Source: a virus
Strand: one strand, 5' to 3'
Length of the DNA: 24,612 bases
IMG/VR virus record: IMGVR_UViG_3300042453_003020
Coordinates: 1-24,612 of that record
Positions 7,609 through 13,364 of the stretch are shown in pieces. The notes below the pieces were generated by a model that did not search any database, had not been told where the DNA came from, and saw only the letters and a list, made by a program, of their open reading frames with translations. The position numbers and the translations under genes are program-made. Position 1 is the first letter of the stretch, and every line of letters begins with the position of its first letter.

Positions 7609-7636
7609 CTCCTTTTTATTTTTCCAAGTCCCTTGG
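7609..7636 (-). promoter_or_regulatory. Two-site CsrA-target-like leader of the zinc-ribbon gene
   Basis: On the minus strand, CCAAG-GGA-CTTGG (7636-7624) forms a five-pair stem with GGA at the apex, and a second AAGGAG (7614-7609) is the Shine-Dalgarno. Both fit the ANGGA core bound by CsrA. The GGA centres lie 19 bases apart, a spacing suited to bridging by one CsrA dimer. This is sequence-level evidence only. Confidence 0.45.
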
Positions 7637-7647
7637 CTGGAAATTAC

Positions 7648-9720
7648 TTACCGAGTATGCCGCTTAGCTTGCTGCTGCTCACGCCAGCTCACTTTTTGCT
7701 TGTGCTGCTTGACGGTTTGGCCTGGCAGGGCTGCACCTAGAAAACTGGCTGCCACGGCTGAACCCACCAGGCCGTCAAACCATTCATTGTCGCGGTTCGG
7801 CCTTAGCTTCCACTCCAACACCCGCCGGCCCGTAGACTCGCTGCTAGAGTCTATGGCGTATTCGCTGCTCAAATGGTCGGCCAGCATTGCATGGGTATCT
7901 GGGCGATCCCCGAACACCGTAATGCCTGTTTTGTCGTCGGTCGTCTTAATTCGCTGGCCTACTACGGTTTTCCACTGGTTCACATCGCAAATCAGGTGCC
8001 GCTGATTTCTCCGGCCCAGCTGCGTTTTCCAGCCTGGCCCTACTTTGTCGCTTGGCTCCCGTTTCCAGCTTTCAATAGGGGCTGTCGTCGCGCTGACGTA
8101 TCTACCGTGCCAGGGCATCAGCCGGCCTGCGCCAAGTGTTCTGGCTACCTGGTAGACAATATCCGTGCTGGGTTGCCAATTGGCATCAATCAGCAGTAGG
8201 TTAACGCTGGTTGTACCGCGGGTTTGGTAGGCGTACTGCTTGCTCAGTAGTCGCTCGCTTATCTCGGTAATACCTGCCAGCAGTCCATGCTGTACGGTTG
8301 CTACGCCGTAATGCTCTTGCAGCGTCTTTCTAATGTCCTGCTTCGTGAAATACTGCCGGCCCTGCTCAGGCCAGCTGCCGTAGTCCACCACATGCCCGCG
8401 CAATTGCTGATCCCAGGCGGCCACTAGGTAAAACAGGGCATCCTGCTGAACGTCACAAAATGCGGTTAGCTGCTCGGCCCAGTCTGGCACATATCCCCGC
8501 GGTACTCCGCTTAGCTTTTTGCCGATGTCGGCTGGCACTAAAGCAAAAGCGTTTTCTACATCCTGACTGCGGGGGCTGTTTTGGTATTCACTTAAAAAAG
8601 CGTCCTCATCTTTGGCCCACAAATCCATGGCGTATTGGATTGCACTCACCTGGTCAGGCTCGTGCCGATATTCCCAGGCTACTTGACACCCCGCGTCGGC
8701 TGTTTCTCGGTTCGCGCGGTAATAATCGTTCAACTGCTCTAGCGGCTGCTCTAATCGGATTAGCTCGTTGCGTTTGTCCCTGTAGCCTCGCCACCAATCC
8801 ATATTGTCGGGCATCCTGTAAACCAGTTTCATCAAGTCGCCTCGCCAATCTGGGTTTCGTTTGCGATCCAGGAGCCTGGCCGCTAGGTCATCTTGTTGAA
8901 TCACCGTAACCGCCGCAAACGCTGCTAGCCGCTTTCGAGCGCCACCGAGTCCCAAAACCGCACGGCTTGTTGTGCGTTCTCGCTCAGCTGTGCTGTGGGC
9001 GCTTTTTGCGCTGCGTTCGGTCTGCGGGTCATCAAGCAGCACCAGCTCAGGGCGTATGGTAGTACCGTCGGGCAGCTTATCCGATAAACCGCGTATAGCC
9101 CCTGTAATACTTCGGCAGTACAAACGCGCGCTGCTGCTGGGCGCTCCTGGCACAGTTGGAAATACCAGCTCCTCCCGAGTCCAGCGTATTCTGGTTTGTT
9201 CACCATCGAGGGTTTGGCCGCCAGTTCTGTGGTTGATACCTTCCAGCCGCTGAATGGGGTAACACGCTTCAGGAAAGTCGCCGCTTAGGTTTTCATCGGC
9301 CTCGATGGTTATTTTCACATTGTTGGCAATCTTGATACTGTCGGCCTTAGTCGCAGCCACAACCACCACAAACTTGCAATGGCCGTAAAGAATAGCCCAC
9401 AGCGTCGCCCCAGTTATCAGGGTTGTCTTGCCTTGCCGCCTAGGCATAGCCAGCGCGTACTGGCCACCGTGCAAAATTACGTCCTGCATTACCTCGATCG
9501 CGCGTAAATGATCGTTCGACCACGGCAAGTTAAACGTTTCTTTAAGATAGGTTTCCAAAAACAGTTTTAGGCTATCCTTGCATCTGGCCCGCCTGGCTGG
9601 ATCAGCCACCGCTGGCAGCGGCCCTATCTCACGGCTACTTTGCGCTCGCTCTCGGCTGCGCCTAGCCATGTCCTCTTTATGCCGCTGATATTGCTCACTG
9701 GTTTTGTCAATCGTCGCCAC
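7648..9720 (-). CDS. Terminase large subunit
   Basis: This 690-residue protein starts at GTG 9720 with GAGGTGATAA just upstream, overlapping rusA by 14 bp. The ATPase half shows a Walker A-like MPRRQGKTTL (residues 92-101) and a Walker B LVLLDDPQ (226-232). The nuclease half, beginning near residue 440, shows the acidic strands FCDVQQDALFYLVAAWD and LLLIDANWQPSTD expected of the RNase H-like terminase fold. It cuts concatemeric DNA and pumps it through the portal. It is longer than most TerL proteins and resembles the gpA-type subgroup, which fits the lambda-like portal downstream. No small terminase is recognised beside it. Confidence 0.92.
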   Translation of the reverse strand: MATIDKTSEQYQRHKEDMARRSRERAQSSREIGPLPAVADPARRARCKDSLKLFLETYLKETFNLPWSNDHLRAIEVMQDVILHGGQYALAMPRRQGKTTLITGATLWAILYGHCKFVVVVAATKADSIKIANNVKITIEADENLSGDFPEACYPIQRLEGINHRTGGQTLDGEQTRIRWTREELVFPTVPGAPSSSARLYCRSITGAIRGLSDKLPDGTTIRPELVLLDDPQTERSAKSAHSTAERERTTSRAVLGLGGARKRLAAFAAVTVIQQDDLAARLLDRKRNPDWRGDLMKLVYRMPDNMDWWRGYRDKRNELIRLEQPLEQLNDYYRANRETADAGCQVAWEYRHEPDQVSAIQYAMDLWAKDEDAFLSEYQNSPRSQDVENAFALVPADIGKKLSGVPRGYVPDWAEQLTAFCDVQQDALFYLVAAWDQQLRGHVVDYGSWPEQGRQYFTKQDIRKTLQEHYGVATVQHGLLAGITEISERLLSKQYAYQTRGTTSVNLLLIDANWQPSTDIVYQVARTLGAGRLMPWHGRYVSATTAPIESWKREPSDKVGPGWKTQLGRRNQRHLICDVNQWKTVVGQRIKTTDDKTGITVFGDRPDTHAMLADHLSSEYAIDSSSESTGRRVLEWKLRPNRDNEWFDGLVGSAVAASFLGAALPGQTVKQHKQKVSWREQQQAKRHTR

Positions 9721-10069
9721 TTATCACCTCGATTTCAATCACCAGTTGCCCCAGCTTCATTACGTCGCCGCGCTTAATCGTTAGCTCATCTATCTGCTTG
9801 TCGTCTGCGTAAACGCCGGCTTTGGCGAGGGCATCAAGGGGCGCTTTGAGTAGGTTATCAAGGTCGCGCGCTCGCTGATCTGGCGGGTTAGCTGTGATGC
9901 TTACGCGCAGCTTGCCGGTCATCGGCCTGGGTGCGCCACGGTTGCAGGCAAACACGGCGAGCAGGGTATCAACTCGGTACTGCTTGCCCTTTGCGGTCAG
10001 GTAGCGGTATTTGTCGCGGCTGCCCCAGTAGTGATTGTTCGATGGTGGCCAGGGTAGGATTAGCTTCAT
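9707..10069 (-). CDS. rusA: RusA-family Holliday junction resolvase
   Basis: The 120-residue product matches RusA in length and layout. It has an N-terminal LPWPPSNNHYW strand-turn, and the catalytic aspartates are visible as Asp69 and Asp71 in RARDLDNLLKAPLDAL and Asp90 in GVYADDKQIDEL. These correspond to E. coli RusA Asp70, Asp72 and Asp91. RusA dimers cut four-way junctions; in phages this clears branched DNA before packaging. The gene starts at ATG 10069, overlapping the previous stop as ATGA, and leads directly into the terminase, which fits a role in resolving packaging substrates. Confidence 0.93.
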   Translation of the reverse strand: MKLILPWPPSNNHYWGSRDKYRYLTAKGKQYRVDTLLAVFACNRGAPRPMTGKLRVSITANPPDQRARDLDNLLKAPLDALAKAGVYADDKQIDELTIKRGDVMKLGQLVIEIEVISGDD

Positions 10070-10419
10070 AACTCTGTCCTAACTTTTTCCGGCACAGATA
10101 AATAATCAATTACCGCGTTAAAAATCACATGCGCACCGTAAACTGCTGGTTGAACATAAATTTCTAACACATCATCTTTTACGCCAGTACCAATAACAAA
10201 CACGCAAACATCGTGCGGGCTATTCGAGGCATCTTCTTTCGCCTGCGCTAGCAACGATTCGTACTCTTTATCAAACGTAAATAAAAAATGATCAAAAACG
10301 GTACAGCTTAAATTTGGTTTGCAATTTTTGATTGCATCCTTTACTAAATTTGCCATAGGGCTTTTCATCGCTGCTACTGGCCCTTTTATAAAAACGTAAA
10401 TTTTATCTTTATTAGTCAC
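10066..10419 (-). CDS. AT-rich orphan protein with degenerate P-loop-like start
   Basis: The start is taken as GTG 10419, five bases after the previous stop and eight after GGAGG; an upstream GTG at 10434 is less well placed. The 117-residue product begins with a hydrophobic strand and turn, KIYVFIKGPVAAMKS, like a beta-strand plus Walker A loop, but the usual Gly before Lys is Met. Later strands TVFDHFLF and VCVFVIGTG suggest an alpha/beta fold. The DNA is visibly more AT-rich than its neighbours, pointing to separate acquisition. I do not recognise the family. A moron gene acting on host physiology or defence is a possibility, but that is only inference. Confidence 0.6.
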   Translation of the reverse strand: MTNKDKIYVFIKGPVAAMKSPMANLVKDAIKNCKPNLSCTVFDHFLFTFDKEYESLLAQAKEDASNSPHDVCVFVIGTGVKDDVLEIYVQPAVYGAHVIFNAVIDYLSVPEKVRTEL

Positions 10420-10424
10420 CTTAC

Positions 10425-10745
10425 TTACCTCCACTGACTAGACCAATAAACAACACCGTTCTTACCAATTGCAAACGCCCTTGCCACCATTCGATACTTT
10501 TTGCTAGTGCAATGATTCGGCCTGGCTGTCGAATTACTGCTACCCACGCCCGCAAATCTGCACCCTGGGGCGATGCCCAGCAAATGCCCAACAACACCCC
10601 TGGACGCTTGCAGCTCGGCTTCACGCTTTGCAAAAACATAAGCAGCTTGGTCTGTGGCCACTTCGGCTGTGCCGGCCTGTTGGCCAAAACACTCGGTACT
10701 TAGTAGCCCCAGGATAAATGCCAGGGCAATTAAAATCTTGTTCAT
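10425..10745 (-). CDS. Small exported protein (planctomycete-type)
   Basis: The best start is ATG 10745, sharing one base with the previous stop (TGATG) and following AAGGAGGT, a near-perfect ribosome site. The 106-residue product opens with a classical signal peptide (MNKILIALAFILGLLS, cleavage probably near residue 21). The mature part contains an Ala/Glu-rich helix, GHLLGIAPGCRFAGVGSSN, and ends ARAFAIGKNGVVYWSSQWR. The GxRxxGVGxS plus GxNGxxYxSxxxR layout resembles small secreted proteins I associate with planctomycetes; this is recollection only. Cys62 and Cys79 may pair. No function is known to me. It sits oddly within the replication/packaging block. Confidence 0.7.
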   Translation of the reverse strand: MNKILIALAFILGLLSTECFGQQAGTAEVATDQAAYVFAKREAELQASRGVVGHLLGIAPGCRFAGVGSSNSTARPNHCTSKKYRMVARAFAIGKNGVVYWSSQWR

Positions 10746-11209
10746 CACTCCACCTCCTTTGCGCACTGATAACACCATTCACTCCACTGCTCGCTTGTCA
10801 TTTGGCCAGCTTTGTACTCCGGAATCCTGGTTAGGATTTTATCGTAGGCCGCTTTCATGCTGCCAGCAAACCTCGGTAAAGGCTTATAGGCAGCCCTGCG
10901 AGCTTTTACGTCTGCTGACACCTCCTGGGCTGCTTGCTCGCGTCTATGCCGCAAATTTGCTAATTCTCGGGCATTTGCTGCCAGTCGGTAAATTGTCTGG
11001 TCGCGTTCAAACCCAGCGGGCGGCTTTTGCTTGCCAGTTGCCCAGGCATCCAGTACAGCCAGGGCGTCAACGTAGTCAACAGCCCCGAGCGCATCCATCC
11101 ACGCTTTGCCGGTCGCGTTGCGGCTGGGCAGTTCGTCAAACCAGCTCTTAAAACTTGGGAACAGCACAAAAACGCGGTTAATCAGTTTGGTTGTTTCGTC
11201 GCGATTCAT
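10745..11209 (-). CDS. G39P-like protein (helicase loader/inhibitor type)
   Basis: The 154-residue product starts at ATG 11209, overlapping the upstream replication gene by one base (TAATG). Its first 70 residues (ETTKLINRVFVLFPSFKSWF, then WMDALGAVDYVDALAVLDAW) follow the helical pattern of the SPP1 G39P-like domain, which binds and loads the replicative helicase. Basic residues dominate the middle (VKARRAAYKPLPRF). The phage shows no helicase, so this protein could deliver the host DnaB-type helicase to the origin in the preceding gene. The domain call is from pattern and context and is moderately sure. Confidence 0.55.
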   Translation of the reverse strand: MNRDETTKLINRVFVLFPSFKSWFDELPSRNATGKAWMDALGAVDYVDALAVLDAWATGKQKPPAGFERDQTIYRLAANARELANLRHRREQAAQEVSADVKARRAAYKPLPRFAGSMKAAYDKILTRIPEYKAGQMTSEQWSEWCYQCAKEVE

Positions 11210-11964
11210 TAGAAACCTAGCTCCTCGGTAAATGATTCATGCTTGCGAACGCTGCGCTGCCAAGTTGGATCGGGCGCAGATAGCCCTTGCCAGCCTTTGG
11301 CGATGGTGTAGTTAATCCACTCCGTTGCCACTTCTGGCCCCAGCTTGGCCAGCTGCGCCAGCTGCCTAGTTGCAGATGTCGGCTTCAGGGGCTTTTTGAT
11401 TTCGACTCTGTGGCGTAGCCAGTCTTTCCAGGCTACTCGAAAGGCGTCTGTGTTTAGGCTTTCGCTAAACTCGTACAAAACTCCCATTTCCCCCACAGGG
11501 GGTTTAGGGGGTGTATTGTTATTCTTATCTTCTCTTCTCTTCTCTTCTCTAGGTAACGCTGCACTAACGCTGAGTGCGTTACCTTTGCGTTTCTCATGCG
11601 TTACCTGTTGCGTTACCTTTTCGTTACTTGCCTTATGTTCGGCCACTCTTTTTGAGGTTAAAGCCCTCTTTTTAGCGGTGCTTCCGTTATGCCTATCAAA
11701 GTTTGGTAAAGATATTTGATTTTCTAATTCAATCATCCAGCCGGCTTCAATCATCGCGTCGCAAAATCCGGTAACGCTCAATTTGCGATCCAGTAACGCT
11801 TTGGTAACGCTCGGTGCGTTACCGTCCTGCGTTTGCTCATCGAACCACGCCCAGACCCTCAGTAGCTTTCCAACTACAGCATCTGGGTCGATACTCAGTC
11901 TCTGTGCGATCTGCCACACCTCCGGCTTATCGCTTGTGCAAATCTCAAATTTAATCCATGCCAT
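11209..11964 (-). CDS. Phage replication protein (initiator/DnaD-type), contains iterons
   Basis: This 251-residue protein starts at ATG 11964, with TTGGAG eight bases upstream, directly after a strong terminator. The N-terminal 90 residues (KPEVWQIAQRLSIDPDAVVGKLLRVWAWFDE and GFCDAMIEAGWM) have the winged-helix-like pattern of phage replication proteins acting as origin binders or primosome parts. A polar, low-complexity middle (KRREDKNNNTPPKPP, near residues 135-155) joins a C-terminal helical part (FRVAWKDWLRHR). That layout parallels lambda O. Ten copies of a GGTAACGC-type motif and a polypurine tract lie inside the gene, as lambda ori lies inside O. Replication function is likely; exact family is not certain. 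Confidence 0.7.
   Translation of the reverse strand: MAWIKFEICTSDKPEVWQIAQRLSIDPDAVVGKLLRVWAWFDEQTQDGNAPSVTKALLDRKLSVTGFCDAMIEAGWMIELENQISLPNFDRHNGSTAKKRALTSKRVAEHKASNEKVTQQVTHEKRKGNALSVSAALPREEKRREDKNNNTPPKPPVGEMGVLYEFSESLNTDAFRVAWKDWLRHRVEIKKPLKPTSATRQLAQLAKLGPEVATEWINYTIAKGWQGLSAPDPTWQRSVRKHESFTEELGF
11528..11823. other. Probable replication origin: iterons and polypyrimidine tract
   Basis: GGTAACGC or its complement occurs exactly at 11552, 11576, 11598, 11610, 11770, 11803 and 11816, with three one- or two-mismatch copies at 11564, 11622 and 11792. Beside them, 11528-11550 is a pure pyrimidine run of TCTCT units on the plus strand. The motif is translated differently from copy to copy (GNA, VT, ALP, SVT, ALL), so it is a DNA signal, not a protein repeat. 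Iterons plus a strand-biased tract inside a replication gene parallel lambda ori. Confidence 0.65.
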
Positions 11965-11979
11965 TTGTATGGCTCCAAC

Positions 11980-12021
11980 AAAAAACCGCCTGCCCAGGCT
12001 ACCAGACCCAGACAGACGGTT
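11980..12021 (-). terminator. Strong intrinsic terminator after csrA
   Basis: On the minus strand AACCGTCTGTCTGGGT (12021-12006), loop CTGGTA and GCCTGGGCAGGCGGTT (11999-11984) form a 16-pair stem with G-U wobbles and no mismatches, followed by four more T. It ends 16 bases before the ATG of the replication gene, so it could also act as an attenuator of that gene. Confidence 0.8.
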
Positions 12022-12047
12022 CAGCGGTTTCCCGCGTTGTTGTTACT

Positions 12048-12071
12048 ATAGCCTGCTGGTAGTCAGGCTAT
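12048..12071 (-). other. Hairpin at csrA stop codon, loop complementary to terminator loop
   Basis: ATAGCCTG, loop ACTACCAG, CAGGCTAT make an eight-pair stem that includes the csrA stop codon. The loop bases TACCAG are exactly complementary to the whole six-base loop (CTGGTA) of the terminator 27 bases downstream, allowing a kissing interaction. There is no T tract, so it is not itself a terminator. Confidence 0.55.
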
Positions 12072-12256
12072 TCCGTTTTACCACCTTCACTGTCGCTTTG
12101 CAAATTTACAATCTCTTGCCGCAGCACCTTAACATCCTTTGGTGCTTCAATAGCGATCCTTACTGTATTGCCTTTGATCGACACCACCTCTACAGCAATG
12201 CGATCCCCAATAATAATCCGTTCGCGCACCTTGCGGCTCAAAACTAGCTTGCCCAT
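12068..12256 (-). CDS. csrA: CsrA/RsmA-family RNA-binding translational regulator
   Basis: The 62-residue product matches CsrA along nearly its whole length: [16 protein letters not shown], then [28 protein letters not shown]. The N-terminal Leu-containing RNA-contact strand and the key Arg in VLRQEI (equivalent to Arg44 of E. coli) are kept. A Gly usual after RKV is Arg here, and two residues are added at the N-terminus. CsrA dimers bind ANGGA motifs, usually blocking translation. Its own leader has a near-consensus site over the Shine-Dalgarno. The gene stands alone between two terminator hairpins. In a phage it could retime late genes or override the host Csr network; the family call is secure, targets are inferred. 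Confidence 0.93.
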   Translation of the reverse strand: MGKLVLSRKVRERIIIGDRIAVEVVSIKGNTVRIAIEAPKDVKVLRQEIVNLQSDSEGGKTE

Positions 12257-12260
12257 GGTT

Positions 12261-12272
12261 ACTTCCTTGTAA
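12261..12272 (-). promoter_or_regulatory. Predicted CsrA-binding site over the csrA ribosome site
   Basis: The minus strand reads UUACAAGGAAGU, ending five bases before the csrA ATG. It matches the published CsrA SELEX consensus RUACARGGAUGU at 10 of 12 positions, and its AAGGAAG is the Shine-Dalgarno itself. Bound CsrA would block ribosomes, giving negative autoregulation. Confidence 0.6.
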
Positions 12273-12274
12273 AA

Positions 12275-12296
12275 AACTGATAACTAACTGGTAACT
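12275..12296. repeat. Tandem 11-bp direct repeat upstream of csrA
   Basis: AACTGATAACT and AACTGGTAACT lie head to tail with one mismatch, about one DNA helical turn per unit. They fill the space between the upstream terminator and the csrA leader, where a csrA promoter would have to be. A protein-binding site is plausible; I see no clear -35/-10 pair. Confidence 0.5.
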
Positions 12297-12324
12297 AAAA
12301 CGCCCCGATTTAACGCCTCGGGGC
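12297..12324 (-). terminator. Terminator-like hairpin of the recombination operon
   Basis: The minus strand has GCCCCGA, a nine-base loop and TCGGGGC (12324-12302), followed by GTTTTA. The stem is GC-rich but short and the T tract is weak, so read-through into csrA is possible. Confidence 0.6.
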
Positions 12325-12430
12325 CACGGCGTCATCACCACTCCCTGCCGCGGTTAATGCTGTCGATACGCGCACTCACGGCTAGCGCAGTCGTTTGGCA
12401 GTCCCTGCCGGCCAGACCAGGCCCGTTGCA
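12325..12430. other. Non-coding leader/3' region with GGA-apex hairpin
   Basis: This 106-base stretch has no convincing gene. On the minus strand it contains GGCAG-GGA-CTGCC (12409-12397), a five-pair stem with a GGA apex that shares AGGGACU with the hairpin before the zinc-ribbon gene. The octamer GGCAGGGA recurs at 12349-12342. It may be a CsrA-binding or CsrA-titrating element. Confidence 0.4.
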
Positions 12431-12751
12431 CTATTTAGGTTCAAAATGGCTGCACCACGCATCGTCCCAAGTAATAGGAAACCCTTCGTCGGTAGGCGGG
12501 TTTTTTCTACAGGTGCCTCTACGTGATAGGGCAGGCGCGATACAAAAATGAATACACATTTTGCACTCTTTCACTGGCTCAGCCTCGATAATCTCTAGCC
12601 ACTCATCATCGAGCGAAACTACGTTAAGCAGCTGTGACCAATTGCGAACCAAAAACGTATCATCTGACTTAATTATCACATCGTCGTCTATGTCCAAACT
12701 AGCCTGATCTTTACTGCCTGGAAATCGTTCTGAAAATTTAACCCACCTCAT
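12431..12751 (-). CDS. Small Cys-rich protein after RecT
   Basis: The 106-residue product starts at ATG 12751, overlapping recT by 14 bp. The N-terminus (MRWVKFSERFPGSKD) resembles DUF551-type phage proteins. The C-terminal 45 residues carry CKMCIHFC (Cys63, 66, 70), a GTCRKNPP turn (Cys81) and DDAWCSHFEP (Cys100), a Cys-spaced pattern seen in many small phage proteins and likely to bind zinc. No enzymatic motif is present. It closes the YqaJ-RecT operon just before the terminator-like hairpin, so an accessory or regulatory role in early DNA metabolism is possible but not shown. Confidence 0.65.
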   Translation of the reverse strand: MRWVKFSERFPGSKDQASLDIDDDVIIKSDDTFLVRNWSQLLNVVSLDDEWLEIIEAEPVKECKMCIHFCIAPALSRRGTCRKNPPTDEGFPITWDDAWCSHFEPK

Positions 12752-13364
12752 CTATCAAATCCTCCAATCTTTTTGGTGCTGCCTGTACAGGCTCGATGTC
12801 TACAACTTCGTCCTCGGTTTGCATTCCCAGCAGCAGTTCAGGGCAATGCTGGCGGGCAAAAAAACTAGCTGATCTGTAAATCAACATTTGCTCGGGCATG
12901 GTTTTCCACTTGCTGCCTTCCTTGTGATACCAGCCTTCCGCCTTAGCCATGGCCAGGTCAACAATAGTTCCCTCAATACGCTCGCCAGTAGCTCGATCCT
13001 TGGTAACGACGCGGCAGCCGTAGCTATCCTGGCCCCGAGTACCACTGAACACATAGGTAAGGCGCTCGAATTGCCGGCTGTTGTTGATTAGGGCGATTAA
13101 GAATTTAGCTTCCCAGGCTGGTTTGCCATGAATGATCGCCACATTTTGCATGACCATGGTTGGATCAAAACCGAACCTACGGGCTAAATTCATGGCTATG
13201 ACGCAGTTTGGTACGTTGCCCTTGAATGCCTTTGGGGCAAAATCGCTACTGGCTAGTAGCTTGGCTTCGCGCTGGGCAAATTCAAAAGCATCTTTTAGGT
13301 GTGCTAGCTGCCTCTCGGCCCTTTCTAGCGGCTCGGTCTGCTGTTGTTCAATTAGTTCACTCAC
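12738..13364 (-). CDS. recT: RecT-like single-strand annealing protein
   Basis: The start is GTG 13364, which overlaps the YqaJ stop as GTGA and follows CAGGAG nine bases upstream. The open frame extends further, but that extension only runs antiparallel through the YqaJ frame. The 208-residue protein shows RecT family landmarks: FAQREAKLLASSDFAPKAF, NCVIAMNLARRFGFDPTMVMQN, a GKPAWEAKFLIALIN segment, and a C-terminal MLIYRSASFFARQHCPELLLGM. RecT anneals complementary strands made by its partner nuclease, here the YqaJ protein encoded immediately upstream. It is shorter than E. coli RecT (269 residues), but the core is complete. Confidence 0.88.
   Translation of the reverse strand: MSELIEQQQTEPLERAERQLAHLKDAFEFAQREAKLLASSDFAPKAFKGNVPNCVIAMNLARRFGFDPTMVMQNVAIIHGKPAWEAKFLIALINNSRQFERLTYVFSGTRGQDSYGCRVVTKDRATGERIEGTIVDLAMAKAEGWYHKEGSKWKTMPEQMLIYRSASFFARQHCPELLLGMQTEDEVVDIEPVQAAPKRLEDLIDEVG

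Noticed and set aside
10421-10687. Minus-strand open frame overlapping the exported protein gene
   Set aside because: The competing frame has a signal peptide, an ideal ribosome site and a TGATG junction, so this one is a shadow.
11490-11502. CCCCC-ACA-GGGGG hairpin as a terminator
   Set aside because: It lies inside the replication gene, codes for a Pro-rich linker and has no T tract; it may be part of the origin, but the evidence is thin.
12147-12341. Minus-strand open frame over csrA and its leader
   Set aside because: It crosses the terminator-like hairpin and overlaps most of csrA in another frame; the product looks like no protein family.
12325-12430. tRNA gene in the csrA upstream gap
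   Set aside because: Hairpins are present but no acceptor stem, anticodon loop or T-loop sequence can be assembled.
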